Source: JAWXBK01 sp040878185
GTDB lineage: Bacteria; Pseudomonadota; Alphaproteobacteria; Dongiales; Dongiaceae
Assembly (NCBI GenBank): GCA_040878185.1
Contig: JBBDMS010000001.1
Coordinates: forward strand, 110,733 to 174,732
Reading direction: 5' to 3'
Length of the DNA: 64,000 nucleotides
Below are positions 8,398 through 16,823 of this stretch, piece after piece; positions within the stretch are counted from its first letter, which is position 1, and every line of letters begins with the position of its first letter. Under the pieces are notes generated by a model, which saw only the letters and a program-made list of their open reading frames with translations, searched no databases and was not told where the DNA came from. The translations under genes were made by a program, and so were the position numbers.

Positions 8398-9239
8398 TTT
8401 TTCGTCGAACGCCGCGGCGTGCTGCCGGCCGAGGTCGACGGCCGCCCGGCGAACGGCGCGACCGCGTCGGGCTCGAACTGTTCGCGCAGGATGCGCTCCT
8501 CGAGATTATGCTCGGGATCGAACAGCAGCGAGAGCGCGACATCGGGATCGGTCCGCACACGGACATCCACGACATCGCGCACTTCGGTAAAATCGGCGAC
8601 CGCGCTCACCGGGCGCTTTGCCGCTTCCAGGATTTCAAACCGCGTCTCGGCCTTCTCCGGCAACAGCGCGCCGCGCCAGCGTCGTGGCCGGAACGCGCTG
8701 ATCGGAGTCAGGGCGAGCAGCTTGCTGCCGAGCGGCAGGATCGGTCCGTGCGCCGAAAGATTATAGGCCGTGCTGCCGGCCGGGGTTGCCACCATCACCC
8801 CGTCGCAGAACAGTTCCGGCATCCGCACGATACCATCGACCGAGATGGCGATCTTCGCAATCTGGCGCGTCTCGCGCAGCAGCGCGACCTCGTTGATCGC
8901 TCGGGCGCGCACCTCTTTTCCATCGGCCGTGCGCGCGACCATCAAAAGCGGGAACAGCGAGACTGCGACGGCGTTGACGAGACGCTCGTCGAGCCCTTCC
9001 TCGTCATACTGGTTCATCAGAAAACCGACCGTGCCGCAATTCATGCCGTAGATCGCGACGTCGCGGCCCATCCAGCGATGCAGAGTCTCCAGCATGAACC
9101 CGTCGCCGCCGAGGGCGACGATGGCGGTTGCCTGTTCGGATTTCGCGTTGCCATAGCGCGCCGTCAGCCGGCGGAGCGCGTTCTGCGCTTCCTCGGTATC
9201 GGCCGCCGCGAAGGCGATGGAGTTCGTCGTTTTCGCCAT
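8394..9239 (-). CDS. nadK: NAD kinase
   Basis: This 281-residue ATP-NAD kinase phosphorylates NAD to NADP in the cytoplasm. Diagnostic motifs are IVALGGDGFMLETLH (the GGDG loop that binds the nucleotide), GMNCGTVGFLMNQY, AINEVALLRE (the conserved NE), and the glycine-rich CDGVMVATPAGSTAYNLSAHGPILP. The C-terminus is extended and Ser/Thr/Arg-rich compared with the E. coli enzyme. It is convergent with the small secreted protein gene (4-nt overlap at the stops). The gene has a long (167-nt) divergent leader shared with the exported-protein gene at 9407. Confidence 0.93.
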   Translation of the reverse strand: MAKTTNSIAFAAADTEEAQNALRRLTARYGNAKSEQATAIVALGGDGFMLETLHRWMGRDVAIYGMNCGTVGFLMNQYDEEGLDERLVNAVAVSLFPLLMVARTADGKEVRARAINEVALLRETRQIAKIAISVDGIVRMPELFCDGVMVATPAGSTAYNLSAHGPILPLGSKLLALTPISAFRPRRWRGALLPEKAETRFEILEAAKRPVSAVADFTEVRDVVDVRVRTDPDVALSLLFDPEHNLEERILREQFEPDAVAPFAGRPSTSAGSTPRRSTKN

Positions 9240-9406
9240 GATGCCAGTTCCGCCTCCGGCAATGCGCGGGCAGCCTACAGCCGGCCAGCCGGGCGGCGCC
9301 AGCCCCGGAATTCGCGCATGCCGGCGCCTCGGCGCTTGCCAGCGGGGGGCAAAACCGACAATGTCGCGCCGAATTCACTTTGGCCGAGCCTTGAAGGGGA
9401 CCGCAC

Positions 9407-9910
9407 ATGAAAGTTGGATTGCGTCACATGGGACTCGCGGTGGCGACCGCCTTGTTGCTGGCAATGCCGCTGGTCGCGCCGAGCGCCCAGGAGGTCAGCG
9501 ATGACCGTCATGCCGAATATTACTATCCGACGCCGCAGACGTCCGAGACCTACACCGCGCGCGTCGTGACCCTGGCCGACAGCGACCGCGTGCGCCGGCT
9601 CGGGTTTGTCACCGGCCTGACGCAGCAGCTTCTGACCATGCCCTATCCGCCGGACTATGCGGTCTACGCGAAGGGTGCCGAATCCGAGAAGATGATCATC
9701 GTCGCGCTGGAGGATGATCGCTACAACACGCTCTACCGCATGCGCGCGCTTCTCGCCATGCTGACGGCGCAGTCGCGTCTCTCGAAGTTCTTCCAGGAGA
9801 ACACGCTTGCCGAGCATGCGACGTTCTTCGATCTCTTGAAGATGCTGGGATTCGAACAGCTCACGATCAGCGACGGCGACGAGTTCGCCCACCAGATCAC
9901 GATCGAATAG
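9407..9910 (+). CDS. Conserved exported protein of alphaproteobacteria
   Basis: This 167-residue protein has a signal peptide ending about VAPSAQ and a strong ribosome-binding site (AAGGGGACC) before the ATG. The mature part opens with HAEYYYPTPQTSETYTAR and ends GFEQLTISDGDEFAHQITIE, a pattern I recall from a widespread alphaproteobacterial family, some members of which carry the unlikely name molybdopterin-guanine dinucleotide biosynthesis protein A. There is no nucleotidyltransferase motif here and it is exported, so that label should not be used; the real MobA is at 11126-11761. Function is unknown. Confidence 0.75.
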   Translation: MKVGLRHMGLAVATALLLAMPLVAPSAQEVSDDRHAEYYYPTPQTSETYTARVVTLADSDRVRRLGFVTGLTQQLLTMPYPPDYAVYAKGAESEKMIIVALEDDRYNTLYRMRALLAMLTAQSRLSKFFQENTLAEHATFFDLLKMLGFEQLTISDGDEFAHQITIE

Positions 9911-9939
9911 TTCGCGTTCCGGAAAATATCGGCGTGGCC

Positions 9940-10012
9940 GGCGGTCAGCCGCCGGTCATGGATTTCCCGACATAACGGTAAGCGGGCAGGGGCGGCGGTC
10001 AGCCGCCGGTCA
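9940..10012 (-). repeat. 19-bp direct repeat covering and following the moaA stop codon
   Basis: The 19-mer beginning GGCGGTCAGCCGCCGG occurs at 9940-9958 and again at 9994-10012. The second copy is the end of moaA (encoding the C-terminal Thr-Gly-Gly and stop), and the first is a duplicate 54 bp further downstream on the moaA strand. Each copy can fold into a short CCGGCGG/CCGCCGG hairpin, so the pair could act as transcript ends; neither is followed by a T-run. Confidence 0.5.
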
Positions 10013-10991
10013 CGCTCATATGGCGCGCGACGGCCGGCACGTTGTGGTGGCGGTCGATGACGAAATCATGGCCCTTCGGTTTGCGGCCGATCGCCTCGTG
10101 GATCGCCGCTTCGAGCAGCTCGTCGCTCTCGCTCTGGCGCAGCGGTGCGCGCAGATCGGCGGCATCGTCCTGGCCGAGGCACATATAGAGCGTGCCGGTG
10201 CAGGTGATGCGCACGCGATTGCAGCTCTCGCAGAAATTATGGGTGAGCGGCGTGATGAAGCCGATGCGCCGGCCGGTTTCACCGACGGTCACATAGCGCG
10301 CGGGACCGCCGCTGCGATAATCGCTTTCCTCGAGCGTCCAGCGCCGCGCCAGGTTGGCGCGCACCAGGCTCAGCGGCAGATACTGGTCGAGCCGGTCCTC
10401 GCCGCCGATATCGCCCATCGGCATGACCTCGATCAGACAGAGATCGAAACCCTGTTCGCCGCACCATTCGATCATGCGGTCGAACTCGTCGTCGTTGACG
10501 CCTTTCAGCGCCACCATGTTGATCTTGACCGCGAGGCCGGCCGCTTTCGCGGCCTCAAGACCCTGCATCACCTTGTCGATCTTGCCCCAGCGGGTGATCG
10601 CGGCGAACTTCGCGGGATCGAGCGTGTCGAGCGAGACGTTGATGCGGCGCACGCCGCAATCGGCGAGTTCGCCCGCAAAGCGCGCGAGCTGGCTGCCGTT
10701 GGTTGTGAGCGTCAGCTCGTCGAGTGCGCCGCTTTCGAGATGGCGGCCGAGATCGCGGATCAGATGCATGACATTGCGCCGGACCAGCGGTTCGCCGCCG
10801 GTCAGGCGGAGCTTGCGCACGCCGAGCCGGATGAAGCCGCTGCACAAACGATCGAGTTCCTCGAGGCTGAGAATCTCGGCCTTGGGCAGAAAGGTCATGT
10901 CTTCCGCCATGCAATAGACGCAGCGGAAGTCGCACCGGTCGGTGACCGAGACCCTGAGATAGCTGATGGAACGGCCAAACGGATCGATCAT
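9999..10991 (-). CDS. moaA: GTP 3',8-cyclase (radical SAM), molybdenum cofactor step 1
   Basis: It converts GTP to 3',8-cyclo-GTP, the first step of molybdopterin synthesis, together with MoaC. The N-terminus carries the radical-SAM CxxxCxxC (DRCDFRCVYCMAE), then LRLTGGEPLVRRN (GGE, SAM binding). The C-terminal second Fe-S motif is NFCESCNRVRIT...GTLYMCLGQ, with three cysteines for GTP binding, and the protein ends in the conserved Gly-Gly. The start is the ATG at 10991 (MIDPFGRSISYLRVSVTDRC), giving 330 residues, the usual length; the open frame 19 codons further upstream is not family-like. It is divergent from mobA with ~135 nt between. Confidence 0.95.
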   Translation of the reverse strand: MIDPFGRSISYLRVSVTDRCDFRCVYCMAEDMTFLPKAEILSLEELDRLCSGFIRLGVRKLRLTGGEPLVRRNVMHLIRDLGRHLESGALDELTLTTNGSQLARFAGELADCGVRRINVSLDTLDPAKFAAITRWGKIDKVMQGLEAAKAAGLAVKINMVALKGVNDDEFDRMIEWCGEQGFDLCLIEVMPMGDIGGEDRLDQYLPLSLVRANLARRWTLEESDYRSGGPARYVTVGETGRRIGFITPLTHNFCESCNRVRITCTGTLYMCLGQDDAADLRAPLRQSESDELLEAAIHEAIGRKPKGHDFVIDRHHNVPAVARHMSVTGG

Positions 10992-11125
10992 GAAGGGCAA
11001 TATAGGGAGGAAACCGGCCGATTTCGCCCCCAATTCGCAAAGGGGCAAGGGCCGGGATGTCGCAGCTTCCGGCTCGATCCGGCGGTCGTTGAGCCGGCGA
11101 GCGGGCGGCGCGATATAGTCGCCCG

Positions 11126-11761
11126 ATGATGGTGCGCCCCGGCCTTGCGGGTTCGGTGATCGTCGCGACGGTTCTTGCCGGCGGGCTCGCGCGCCGCATG
11201 GGCGGTGGCGACAAATGCCTGACGCCGCTCGGCGGACGGCCGCTGCTCGATCATGTGCTGACGCGGATCGGGCCGCAGGTCGATGAAGTCATCCTCAATG
11301 CCAATGGCGATCCCGCGCGGTTCAAGGGCTGGAACCTGCCGGTCGTGCCCGACAGCATCGAGGGGTTCGCTGGGCCTCTGGCCGGCGTGCTGGCCGGCCT
11401 CGACTGGGTCGGGGCCAACGTGCCGGACACAAGCTGGATGGTCAGCGTGCCGGGCGATGCGCCGTTCCTGCCGGAGGATCTGGTCGGGCGGTTGTTCGCG
11501 GCGCTCGAGCGCGAGCGGGCGGAGATCGTCTGTGCCGCAAGCGATGGCCGCACCCACCCCGTCGTCGCGATCTGGCCGGTCGGCGAACGCGCGGCACTGC
11601 GGCATGCACTGACCGAGGACGGCATCCGCAAGGTCGAAGACTGGATCCGGCGCTACCGGCTCGCGGTCGTCGATTTTCCGGCGACCCCGGTCGATCCGTT
11701 TTTCAATGCGAACACGCCGCAGGATATCGTGGCAGCGGAGCGCACGATCGGAATGCGCTGA
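11126..11761 (+). CDS. mobA: Molybdenum cofactor guanylyltransferase
   Basis: It attaches GMP to molybdopterin to form Mo-bis-MGD; cytoplasmic. The nucleotidyltransferase start TVLAGGLARRMGGGDKCL is the LAGGxxxRMGGxDK signature of MobA. PVVPDSIEGFAGPLAGVLAGLDW and VSVPGDAPFLPEDL (metal-binding Asp) follow. Length 211 residues is normal. It is head-to-head with moaA, so the two cofactor genes may share regulation. It converges on the glycosyltransferase-like gene with an 8-nt gap. Confidence 0.93.
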   Translation: MMVRPGLAGSVIVATVLAGGLARRMGGGDKCLTPLGGRPLLDHVLTRIGPQVDEVILNANGDPARFKGWNLPVVPDSIEGFAGPLAGVLAGLDWVGANVPDTSWMVSVPGDAPFLPEDLVGRLFAALERERAEIVCAASDGRTHPVVAIWPVGERAALRHALTEDGIRKVEDWIRRYRLAVVDFPATPVDPFFNANTPQDIVAAERTIGMR

Positions 11762-11769
11762 TCGGGCCT

Positions 11770-12603
11770 CTAGAGTTTGCTGTCGATACGGTCCGCCTGG
11801 GTCGAGAAATCGCCGCGATAGGCATGGCTGCCGAAATGGGTAAGGCGGCTCTTCAGGTCGACCCAGATCTCGCCGCCCATCGCCTTCCATCGCCGGCAGA
11901 ACGTGTAGTCCTCGCTCAGATAGGTGCCGGCCTCGCGGTCGATCGACGTATCGAAGAACGCGTGCTGCTGTTTCGGGGCGGTCGCGCTGCCGGTCGCGAG
12001 ATGCGCATGGGTAAAAGCGATCTCCGGATGATGCGCGGCCATTGCGTCAAACACTGTGCGGCGGATCAGCATGAATCCGGTCGCGGCATAATCGACCGAG
12101 GCGAAACCGCCGCGGGCGGCAACGCGCATCGTGCCGTGCGCGTCGGTTCGTCCGCTGAGCACGTAGCCGAGGGCCGCGGCCTCGAGGTCCTGATCGCCCC
12201 GCAGCGCGCGCTCGCGCACCTTCTCCCAGTCGATCCGCTTCAGCGGATAGATCCCGGCGGCGACGTCGGCGTCGCGTTCGACCAGCCGCAGGAGCTCGCC
12301 GCTGTCATAACCGATATCGGCATCGATAAACATCAGGTGAGTGAATCGCGGCGCCTTGAGAAACTCGGCGACGATGCGATTGCGCGCCCGTGTCACCAGC
12401 GAATCGCCGGCCAACATCATGATCTCGAGGCCGATGCCGCGCTCGCGGCAGGCCTCCTGAATTGCGAGATAGGATCGCATGTAGAAATGCGACACCGTGC
12501 CGTCATAGCAGGGCGTGCCGACCAGAATGCTGATACTTTTCGCTGCCGCCATCGGGCCATATTCGGGGAGCGGGGGCCCGCTGGCAAATCCGACGATCGG
12601 CAT
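11770..12603 (-). CDS. GT-A-fold glycosyltransferase-like protein
   Basis: This 277-residue cytoplasmic protein resembles family-2-like glycosyltransferases. ISILVGTPCYDGTVSHFYMRSYL is the donor-site strand, and THLMFIDADIGYDSGELLRLVE contains the D-x-D metal/nucleotide-sugar motif (DAD). YAATGFMLIRRTVFDAM and YLSEDYTFCRRWKAMGGEIWVD (the ED acceptor motif) follow. There is no membrane anchor. Substrates are unknown and no polysaccharide cluster surrounds it. An internal ATG at 12552 (MAAAKSISIL) is an alternative start; neither start has a strong ribosome-binding site. Confidence 0.75.
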   Translation of the reverse strand: MPIVGFASGPPLPEYGPMAAAKSISILVGTPCYDGTVSHFYMRSYLAIQEACRERGIGLEIMMLAGDSLVTRARNRIVAEFLKAPRFTHLMFIDADIGYDSGELLRLVERDADVAAGIYPLKRIDWEKVRERALRGDQDLEAAALGYVLSGRTDAHGTMRVAARGGFASVDYAATGFMLIRRTVFDAMAAHHPEIAFTHAHLATGSATAPKQQHAFFDTSIDREAGTYLSEDYTFCRRWKAMGGEIWVDLKSRLTHFGSHAYRGDFSTQADRIDSKL

Positions 12604-12676
12604 TGCCCCGGGCCTCGCGCGAACGTGAATCCGGTCCTAGACTGCGGGCGGGGTGAACGCCGGAGGATGAACGTCA

Positions 12677-13312
12677 ATGTATAAGGTCTATGCGCGCGCC
12701 GGCTGGGGCTCGGTCCTCGTCGACGCACTGCTCACGCTAACGGGGCAGAACTATGAACTGATCGAGATCGACATCCGCGGCAGGCCGGACGACGAGCGCA
12801 AGCTCGCGGCGATCAATCCGCTGGTGCAGTTGCCGACGATCGTGACGCCCGATGGCAGTGTGATGACCGAGAGCGGTGCCATCGCGCTCTACATTGCCGA
12901 ACAGGCACCGCAGGCGAATCTGGCGCCCCCGCCGGGCGACAGACTGCGCGCCGACTATCTGCGCTGGCAGATGTTTCTGGTCGCGAATGTCTATGCGAGC
13001 TCGATGATCGACGATCATCCCGAGCGATGGGGCGACGAGACGCGGCGCGACGACATCGTCGCGCGCGGCATCGCCTATCGAAAGGAGCTGTGGGGCATCG
13101 TCGAGCGGAATACGGGAGCGCCCTGGTTCCTCGGCGACCGGTTTTCAACCATCGACCTATTCATCGCGATCATGACGCGCTGGTCGCCGCGCCGCGCCTG
13201 GTTCGAGCAAAGCTGCCCGAAGCTTTTTGCGATTGCACAGGCAGTCGACAAGATCCCCGCACTCGCCCCCGTGTGGGCGCGCAATTTCGGACCCGACAAG
13301 CAATACCAGTAA
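12677..13312 (+). CDS. Glutathione S-transferase family protein, copy 1
   Basis: The 211-residue protein has an N-terminal thioredoxin-like GST domain (MYKVYARAGWGSVLVDALLTL, INPLVQLPTIVTPDGSVMTESGAIALYIAE with the cis-Pro and ES glutathione-binding pair) and a C-terminal helical domain (APWFLGDRFSTIDLFIAIMTRW). GGAGG lies 10 nt before the ATG, and a TAGACT -10-like box is at 12638-12643. It is followed by a close paralogue at 13388 with the same length and frame, so this is a tandem duplication. Substrate is unknown; a Ser or Tyr active-site assignment is not possible by eye. Confidence 0.88.
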   Translation: MYKVYARAGWGSVLVDALLTLTGQNYELIEIDIRGRPDDERKLAAINPLVQLPTIVTPDGSVMTESGAIALYIAEQAPQANLAPPPGDRLRADYLRWQMFLVANVYASSMIDDHPERWGDETRRDDIVARGIAYRKELWGIVERNTGAPWFLGDRFSTIDLFIAIMTRWSPRRAWFEQSCPKLFAIAQAVDKIPALAPVWARNFGPDKQYQ

Positions 13313-13387
13313 CCGTATCGCATGGGCGGTGACAACGCAGCGTTGGCACACTGCGGTCGCCCGCCCTCGATGCAGAGAGGTCGTCCA

Positions 13388-14023
13388 TTGTACAAGGTCT
13401 ATGCGCGCGCCGGCTGGGGCTCGGTCTTCGTCGAGGCGCTGCTCACGCTGGCGGGGCAGAGTTATGAACTGATCGAGACCGACATCCGCGGCAGGCCCGA
13501 TGACCGGCGCAAGCTCGCGGCGATCAATCCGATGGTGCAGTTGCCGACCATCATGACGCCCGATGGCAGTGTGATGACCGAGAGTGGCGCCATCGCGCTT
13601 TACGTTGCCGAGCAGGCACCGCAGGCGAAGCTGGCGCCTCTGCCGGGCGACAGACTGCGCGCCACCTATCTGCGCTGGCAGGTGTTCGTGGTTGCGAACA
13701 TCTATGCGAGCTTCATGATCGACGACAAACCATCGCGCTGGGCCGATGGCGACGCGGCACAGGCGGCGATCAAGCAACGCGCCGACGCCTATCGCGGCGA
13801 GCTGCTGGCGATTTTGGAACAGAATGCCGGCGCACCCTGGTTTCTCGGCGAGCGGTTCTCGACCCTCGATCTTTTCGTCTCGATGATGACGCGCTGGTCG
13901 CCGCGCCGCGACTGGTACAAAGCGAACAGCCCGAAGCTCTATGCGATCGCATCGTCGGTCGATGAGATGCCGGCACTGGCCGCGATATGGGCGCGGAACT
14001 TCGGGCCGGGCGTCGAGGACTAA
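13388..14023 (+). CDS. Glutathione S-transferase family protein, copy 2 (TTG start)
   Basis: It is a paralogue of the preceding GST with the same 211 residues and very high similarity. Opening and central motifs match almost residue for residue (YKVYARAGWGSV, RKLAAINPMVQLPTI, VMTESGAIALYVAEQAPQAKLAP). Similarity in the DNA begins right at the start codon. I start it at TTG 13388, aligned with the ATG of copy 1 and preceded by AGAGG; an in-frame ATG at 13370 would add six residues. Divergence is concentrated in the C-terminal helical domain (residues ~105-135), the region that normally shapes the hydrophobic substrate site, suggesting altered specificity. Confidence 0.87.
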   Translation: MYKVYARAGWGSVFVEALLTLAGQSYELIETDIRGRPDDRRKLAAINPMVQLPTIMTPDGSVMTESGAIALYVAEQAPQAKLAPLPGDRLRATYLRWQVFVVANIYASFMIDDKPSRWADGDAAQAAIKQRADAYRGELLAILEQNAGAPWFLGERFSTLDLFVSMMTRWSPRRDWYKANSPKLYAIASSVDEMPALAAIWARNFGPGVED

Positions 14024-14098
14024 TCAGCCATGGGTTTTCGCGAAGGGGTCGCCAAAGCGGCACGAGGCCCAACCTGGAATGCTTGAGCGGGGGATTTG

Positions 14099-15577
14099 AT
14101 GCGCCGGCTCGATCACGCGACAGGCGCCACGATCTCGCTGGGCTGGAACGGCCGGCGCATCGAGGCGCGCGCCGGCGATAGCGTCGGGGCCGCGCTCTAT
14201 GCTGCGGGCATCCGGCAGCTCGCATCGTCGCGCAAGTTCCATCGGCCGATTGGTCTCTCCGGCGTATATCCGGCGGGTTCGTTGCTGCGTATCGACGGCG
14301 TCCCCCATCAGCGTGCCGATCGCATCGTCGTACGCGACGGCATTGATGTGCGCGAACAAAATGTCTGGCCATCGCCCGAGTTCGATCTGCTGCGATTGAT
14401 GCGTCTGTTGCCGCGCAAGCCGTTCGAAGCCGGGTTCGAGCATCCGGCCTGGCTGCCGAGCGGTACGCGGCGCTTCGATCGCTGGGAATCATTGCTGCGA
14501 TATCTGGCCGGCCTGGCCGATCCGCCGGATCCGAACCGCGTGGGCGCACCGATCCCGGGCGATCTCGTCGCGTTCGATGTGGCGATCGTCGGCGGTGGAC
14601 CGGCAGGACGCGCAGCAGCCATCGACGCCGCGCGCGCCGGGAAATCGGTGCTGCTGGTTTCGCACGCCCGCACGCCCGGTGCGGGTGCCCGCGCCATGGG
14701 CGCCGCCTTGCACGATCTGCCGGCGTCGGTTCGTGTCGTCGCGGCGGCGGAAGCATTCGGCCTCTATCGCCACGGTACATTGCTGGGCATCGCGCCCCAC
14801 GACGGCTCGGCGGCGATGCTGGTTGAGGCAAAGGAGTTCGTACTCGCGACCGGTCGGCGTTCCTGCCCGACGCTGGTGCCGGGCATCGATCTGCCGGGCG
14901 TGCTGGATCTGAAAACGGCGTTGGCTCTCGCCCACGATCATGCCGTCGCCCCGGGTCATAGCGTTCTGCTGGTCGGGACCGGCGATCTCGCGCCGATTGC
15001 AGCGCGCTTCACCGCCCTCGGCGTCCGGATCGTCGAGCAGGCGCCGGCTTCGTTGCTCGAACGCGTGCTCGGCTGGAATGAGGTCACGGGTGCGGTTGTC
15101 GCAGGGCGTCGTATCGCCTGCGATGCTATCGTTCATGCGGGACCGTGGCGCAGCGATCCGTCACTGTCGTTTCAGGCGGCGGCCGATGGCGGTTTCAGAA
15201 TGCTGCCCGGTGCAACCTCGGCGCGGCTGCGCATTGTCGGTTCGGCCGCCGAAGCATCGGAGCCGATCCTCTGTCCGGAACACGGGCAGAGCGCGTTCGT
15301 CTGTCCCTGCATGGACGTCACGCAGGCCGAAATCGAGATGTGTATCGCGGCGACGCAGCATGTCGAGGAACTGAAGCGCCTCACGAGCTGCGGCATGGGT
15401 CCGTGTCAGGGTTTTCCCTGCTGGGACAATCTGGCAGCGATGCTGGAGCGGGCGACGGGTGCGGCGGCGACAAGCTTCGGCCATCCGACATTCCGCCCGC
15501 CTCGAGCGGCACTCACATTGGCGCAGGCAGCGGGGCTTGCCGATCTTGTCGCACCCGAGCCGGTGGAACACCCATGA
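14099..15577 (+). CDS. FAD/[2Fe-2S] amine-oxidase alpha-like subunit (SoxA/HcnA-type)
   Basis: This 492-residue protein has three parts. Residues ~12-75 resemble the ferredoxin-like N-domain of sarcosine-oxidase alpha and HcnA (IEARAGDSVGAALYAAGIRQLASSRKFHRPIG) but lack the cluster cysteines, as in heterotetrameric sarcosine oxidase. Residues ~158-370 are an FAD/NAD domain (FDVAIVGGGPAGRAAA, VLLVGTGDLAPIA). Residues ~395-450 are a BFD-like [2Fe-2S] site: Cys402-x-Cys404 and Cys431-x4-Cys436 (CPCMDVTQAEI, SCGMGPCQG). It starts at ATG 14099 after GGGGGA. Its stop overlaps the next gene's start (ATGA), so the two are translationally coupled subunits of one enzyme oxidising an N-methyl amino acid, opine, hydroxyproline or similar amine. 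The substrate is not evident. Confidence 0.8.
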   Translation: MRRLDHATGATISLGWNGRRIEARAGDSVGAALYAAGIRQLASSRKFHRPIGLSGVYPAGSLLRIDGVPHQRADRIVVRDGIDVREQNVWPSPEFDLLRLMRLLPRKPFEAGFEHPAWLPSGTRRFDRWESLLRYLAGLADPPDPNRVGAPIPGDLVAFDVAIVGGGPAGRAAAIDAARAGKSVLLVSHARTPGAGARAMGAALHDLPASVRVVAAAEAFGLYRHGTLLGIAPHDGSAAMLVEAKEFVLATGRRSCPTLVPGIDLPGVLDLKTALALAHDHAVAPGHSVLLVGTGDLAPIAARFTALGVRIVEQAPASLLERVLGWNEVTGAVVAGRRIACDAIVHAGPWRSDPSLSFQAAADGGFRMLPGATSARLRIVGSAAEASEPILCPEHGQSAFVCPCMDVTQAEIEMCIAATQHVEELKRLTSCGMGPCQGFPCWDNLAAMLERATGAAATSFGHPTFRPPRAALTLAQAAGLADLVAPEPVEHP

Positions 15578-16731
15578 CCGGCGCGTCGGAAAAAGCATCG
15601 ATCGCGATCGTCGGCGGCGGCATTCAGGGGTTAATGCTGGCCTTCTGTCTCGCCGAGCGCGGTCAGCGCGGCATTGTCGTGGTCGATGCCGGCTATTGGC
15701 AGGGCGGCGCGTCGGGTCGCAACGGCACGATGGTGCGAGCCGGTTTCTCGTCGCGCGAATGGACCGGTCTCTTCGGTTATTCGCATCGGCTTTGGCTCGG
15801 GCTGTCGAAACGGCTCGGGCACAATGTGATGTTCACACGCCGCGGCTATGTCGTGATTGCCGAGAGCGATCGCACGGCTGCCATCGGCGAGGAATCGCTG
15901 GCGACACACCGTGCAATGGATGTGGCCTCGCGCCCGCTGACGGTCGACGAGTTCGCGCGGCTCGTGCCGCTCTTCGATCGCAGCTGCGTGAAGCACGCCT
16001 ATGTATTCGACGATGGCGGCATGGCCCCGCATCATGCCGTGATGAAGGGTCTGCGCGCCGCCTGTATCGAGCGCGGCGTCGACCTGCGCTATCAGACGAA
16101 GGTGACCGGCATCGAGCGCAGCGGCGACCGCGTGACCGGCCTCCGTATCGGCGACGTGCGCATCGAAACGGATGCCGTCGTGATCGCGGCGGGCGGTCAC
16201 AGCAGCGAGGTCGCTGCGATGGCAGGTGTCGAACTGGAAGGGCGCGCCTGGCGCATCGAGGCTTGCGCGACCGAGCCGCTGCGTCCGGTCCTCGGCCCCG
16301 CGCTCGCCTTGCTCGATCGCAGTGTCTATGTGCATCAGACCGGCCGCGGCGAGATCGTCGGCGGCTGCGAAGTGGCGGGCGACATGCTCGGCGCGACGCT
16401 CCGCTCGGACATGCCGGTGCTGGCGGCCTACGCCCGGCATCTGGTCGAAACCATGCCGGTTCTCGCGAGCCTCCGGATCCTGCGGCAATGGGCGGGGCTG
16501 CTGCATGCCTCGGCCGATTTCGGACCGCTGCTCGGGCCGCATCCCGATTGTCGCGGTCTCTGGATCAGCGCCGGCTGGAGTTACGGCATCATGGGGGCGC
16601 CAGCGGCCGGCGACCTGCTGGCCAAAGCGATCGTCACCGGCGAGATCGACCCGCGCATGGCGCCCTTCGCCGTCGACCGCAAGCGCCGCGGCAAGCTGAT
16701 CGCCGAAGGCGCGATTGTCGTCAGCGACTGA
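15574..16731 (+). CDS. FAD-dependent amine oxidoreductase (DAO family, SoxB-like beta subunit)
   Basis: This 385-residue flavoprotein of the D-amino-acid oxidase/sarcosine-oxidase-beta family begins SIAIVGGGIQGLMLAFCLAERG (FAD-binding GxGxxG) followed by VVVDAGYWQGGASGRNGTMVRAG, the SGRN substrate-domain entry. Late motifs DAVVIAAGGHSS and GLWISAGWSYGIMGAPAAGDLLA (C-terminal FAD contact) are intact. The start ATG 15574 overlaps the stop of the SoxA-like gene by 4 nt, so the pair makes a hetero-oligomer in which this subunit oxidises a secondary or primary amine carbon. No tetrahydrofolate-linked SoxG/SoxD genes are present, arguing for an opine- or hydroxyproline-dehydrogenase-like enzyme rather than classical sarcosine oxidase. 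Confidence 0.83.
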   Translation: MTGASEKASIAIVGGGIQGLMLAFCLAERGQRGIVVVDAGYWQGGASGRNGTMVRAGFSSREWTGLFGYSHRLWLGLSKRLGHNVMFTRRGYVVIAESDRTAAIGEESLATHRAMDVASRPLTVDEFARLVPLFDRSCVKHAYVFDDGGMAPHHAVMKGLRAACIERGVDLRYQTKVTGIERSGDRVTGLRIGDVRIETDAVVIAAGGHSSEVAAMAGVELEGRAWRIEACATEPLRPVLGPALALLDRSVYVHQTGRGEIVGGCEVAGDMLGATLRSDMPVLAAYARHLVETMPVLASLRILRQWAGLLHASADFGPLLGPHPDCRGLWISAGWSYGIMGAPAAGDLLAKAIVTGEIDPRMAPFAVDRKRRGKLIAEGAIVVSD

Positions 16732-16823
16732 CCGCGTCGCGGGGCAGGACTGGCACGCCGGCTTCCGCAATGCTTACATGCCGCGCGGCGGTGCAATCGA
16801 CTATCCGGGAAAAGCGTCGAACC

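Noticed and set aside
9407..9910. Possible MobA-like (molybdopterin guanylyl) annotation for the exported protein
   Set aside because: It has a signal peptide and no nucleotidyltransferase motif; a bona fide mobA is at 11126-11761.
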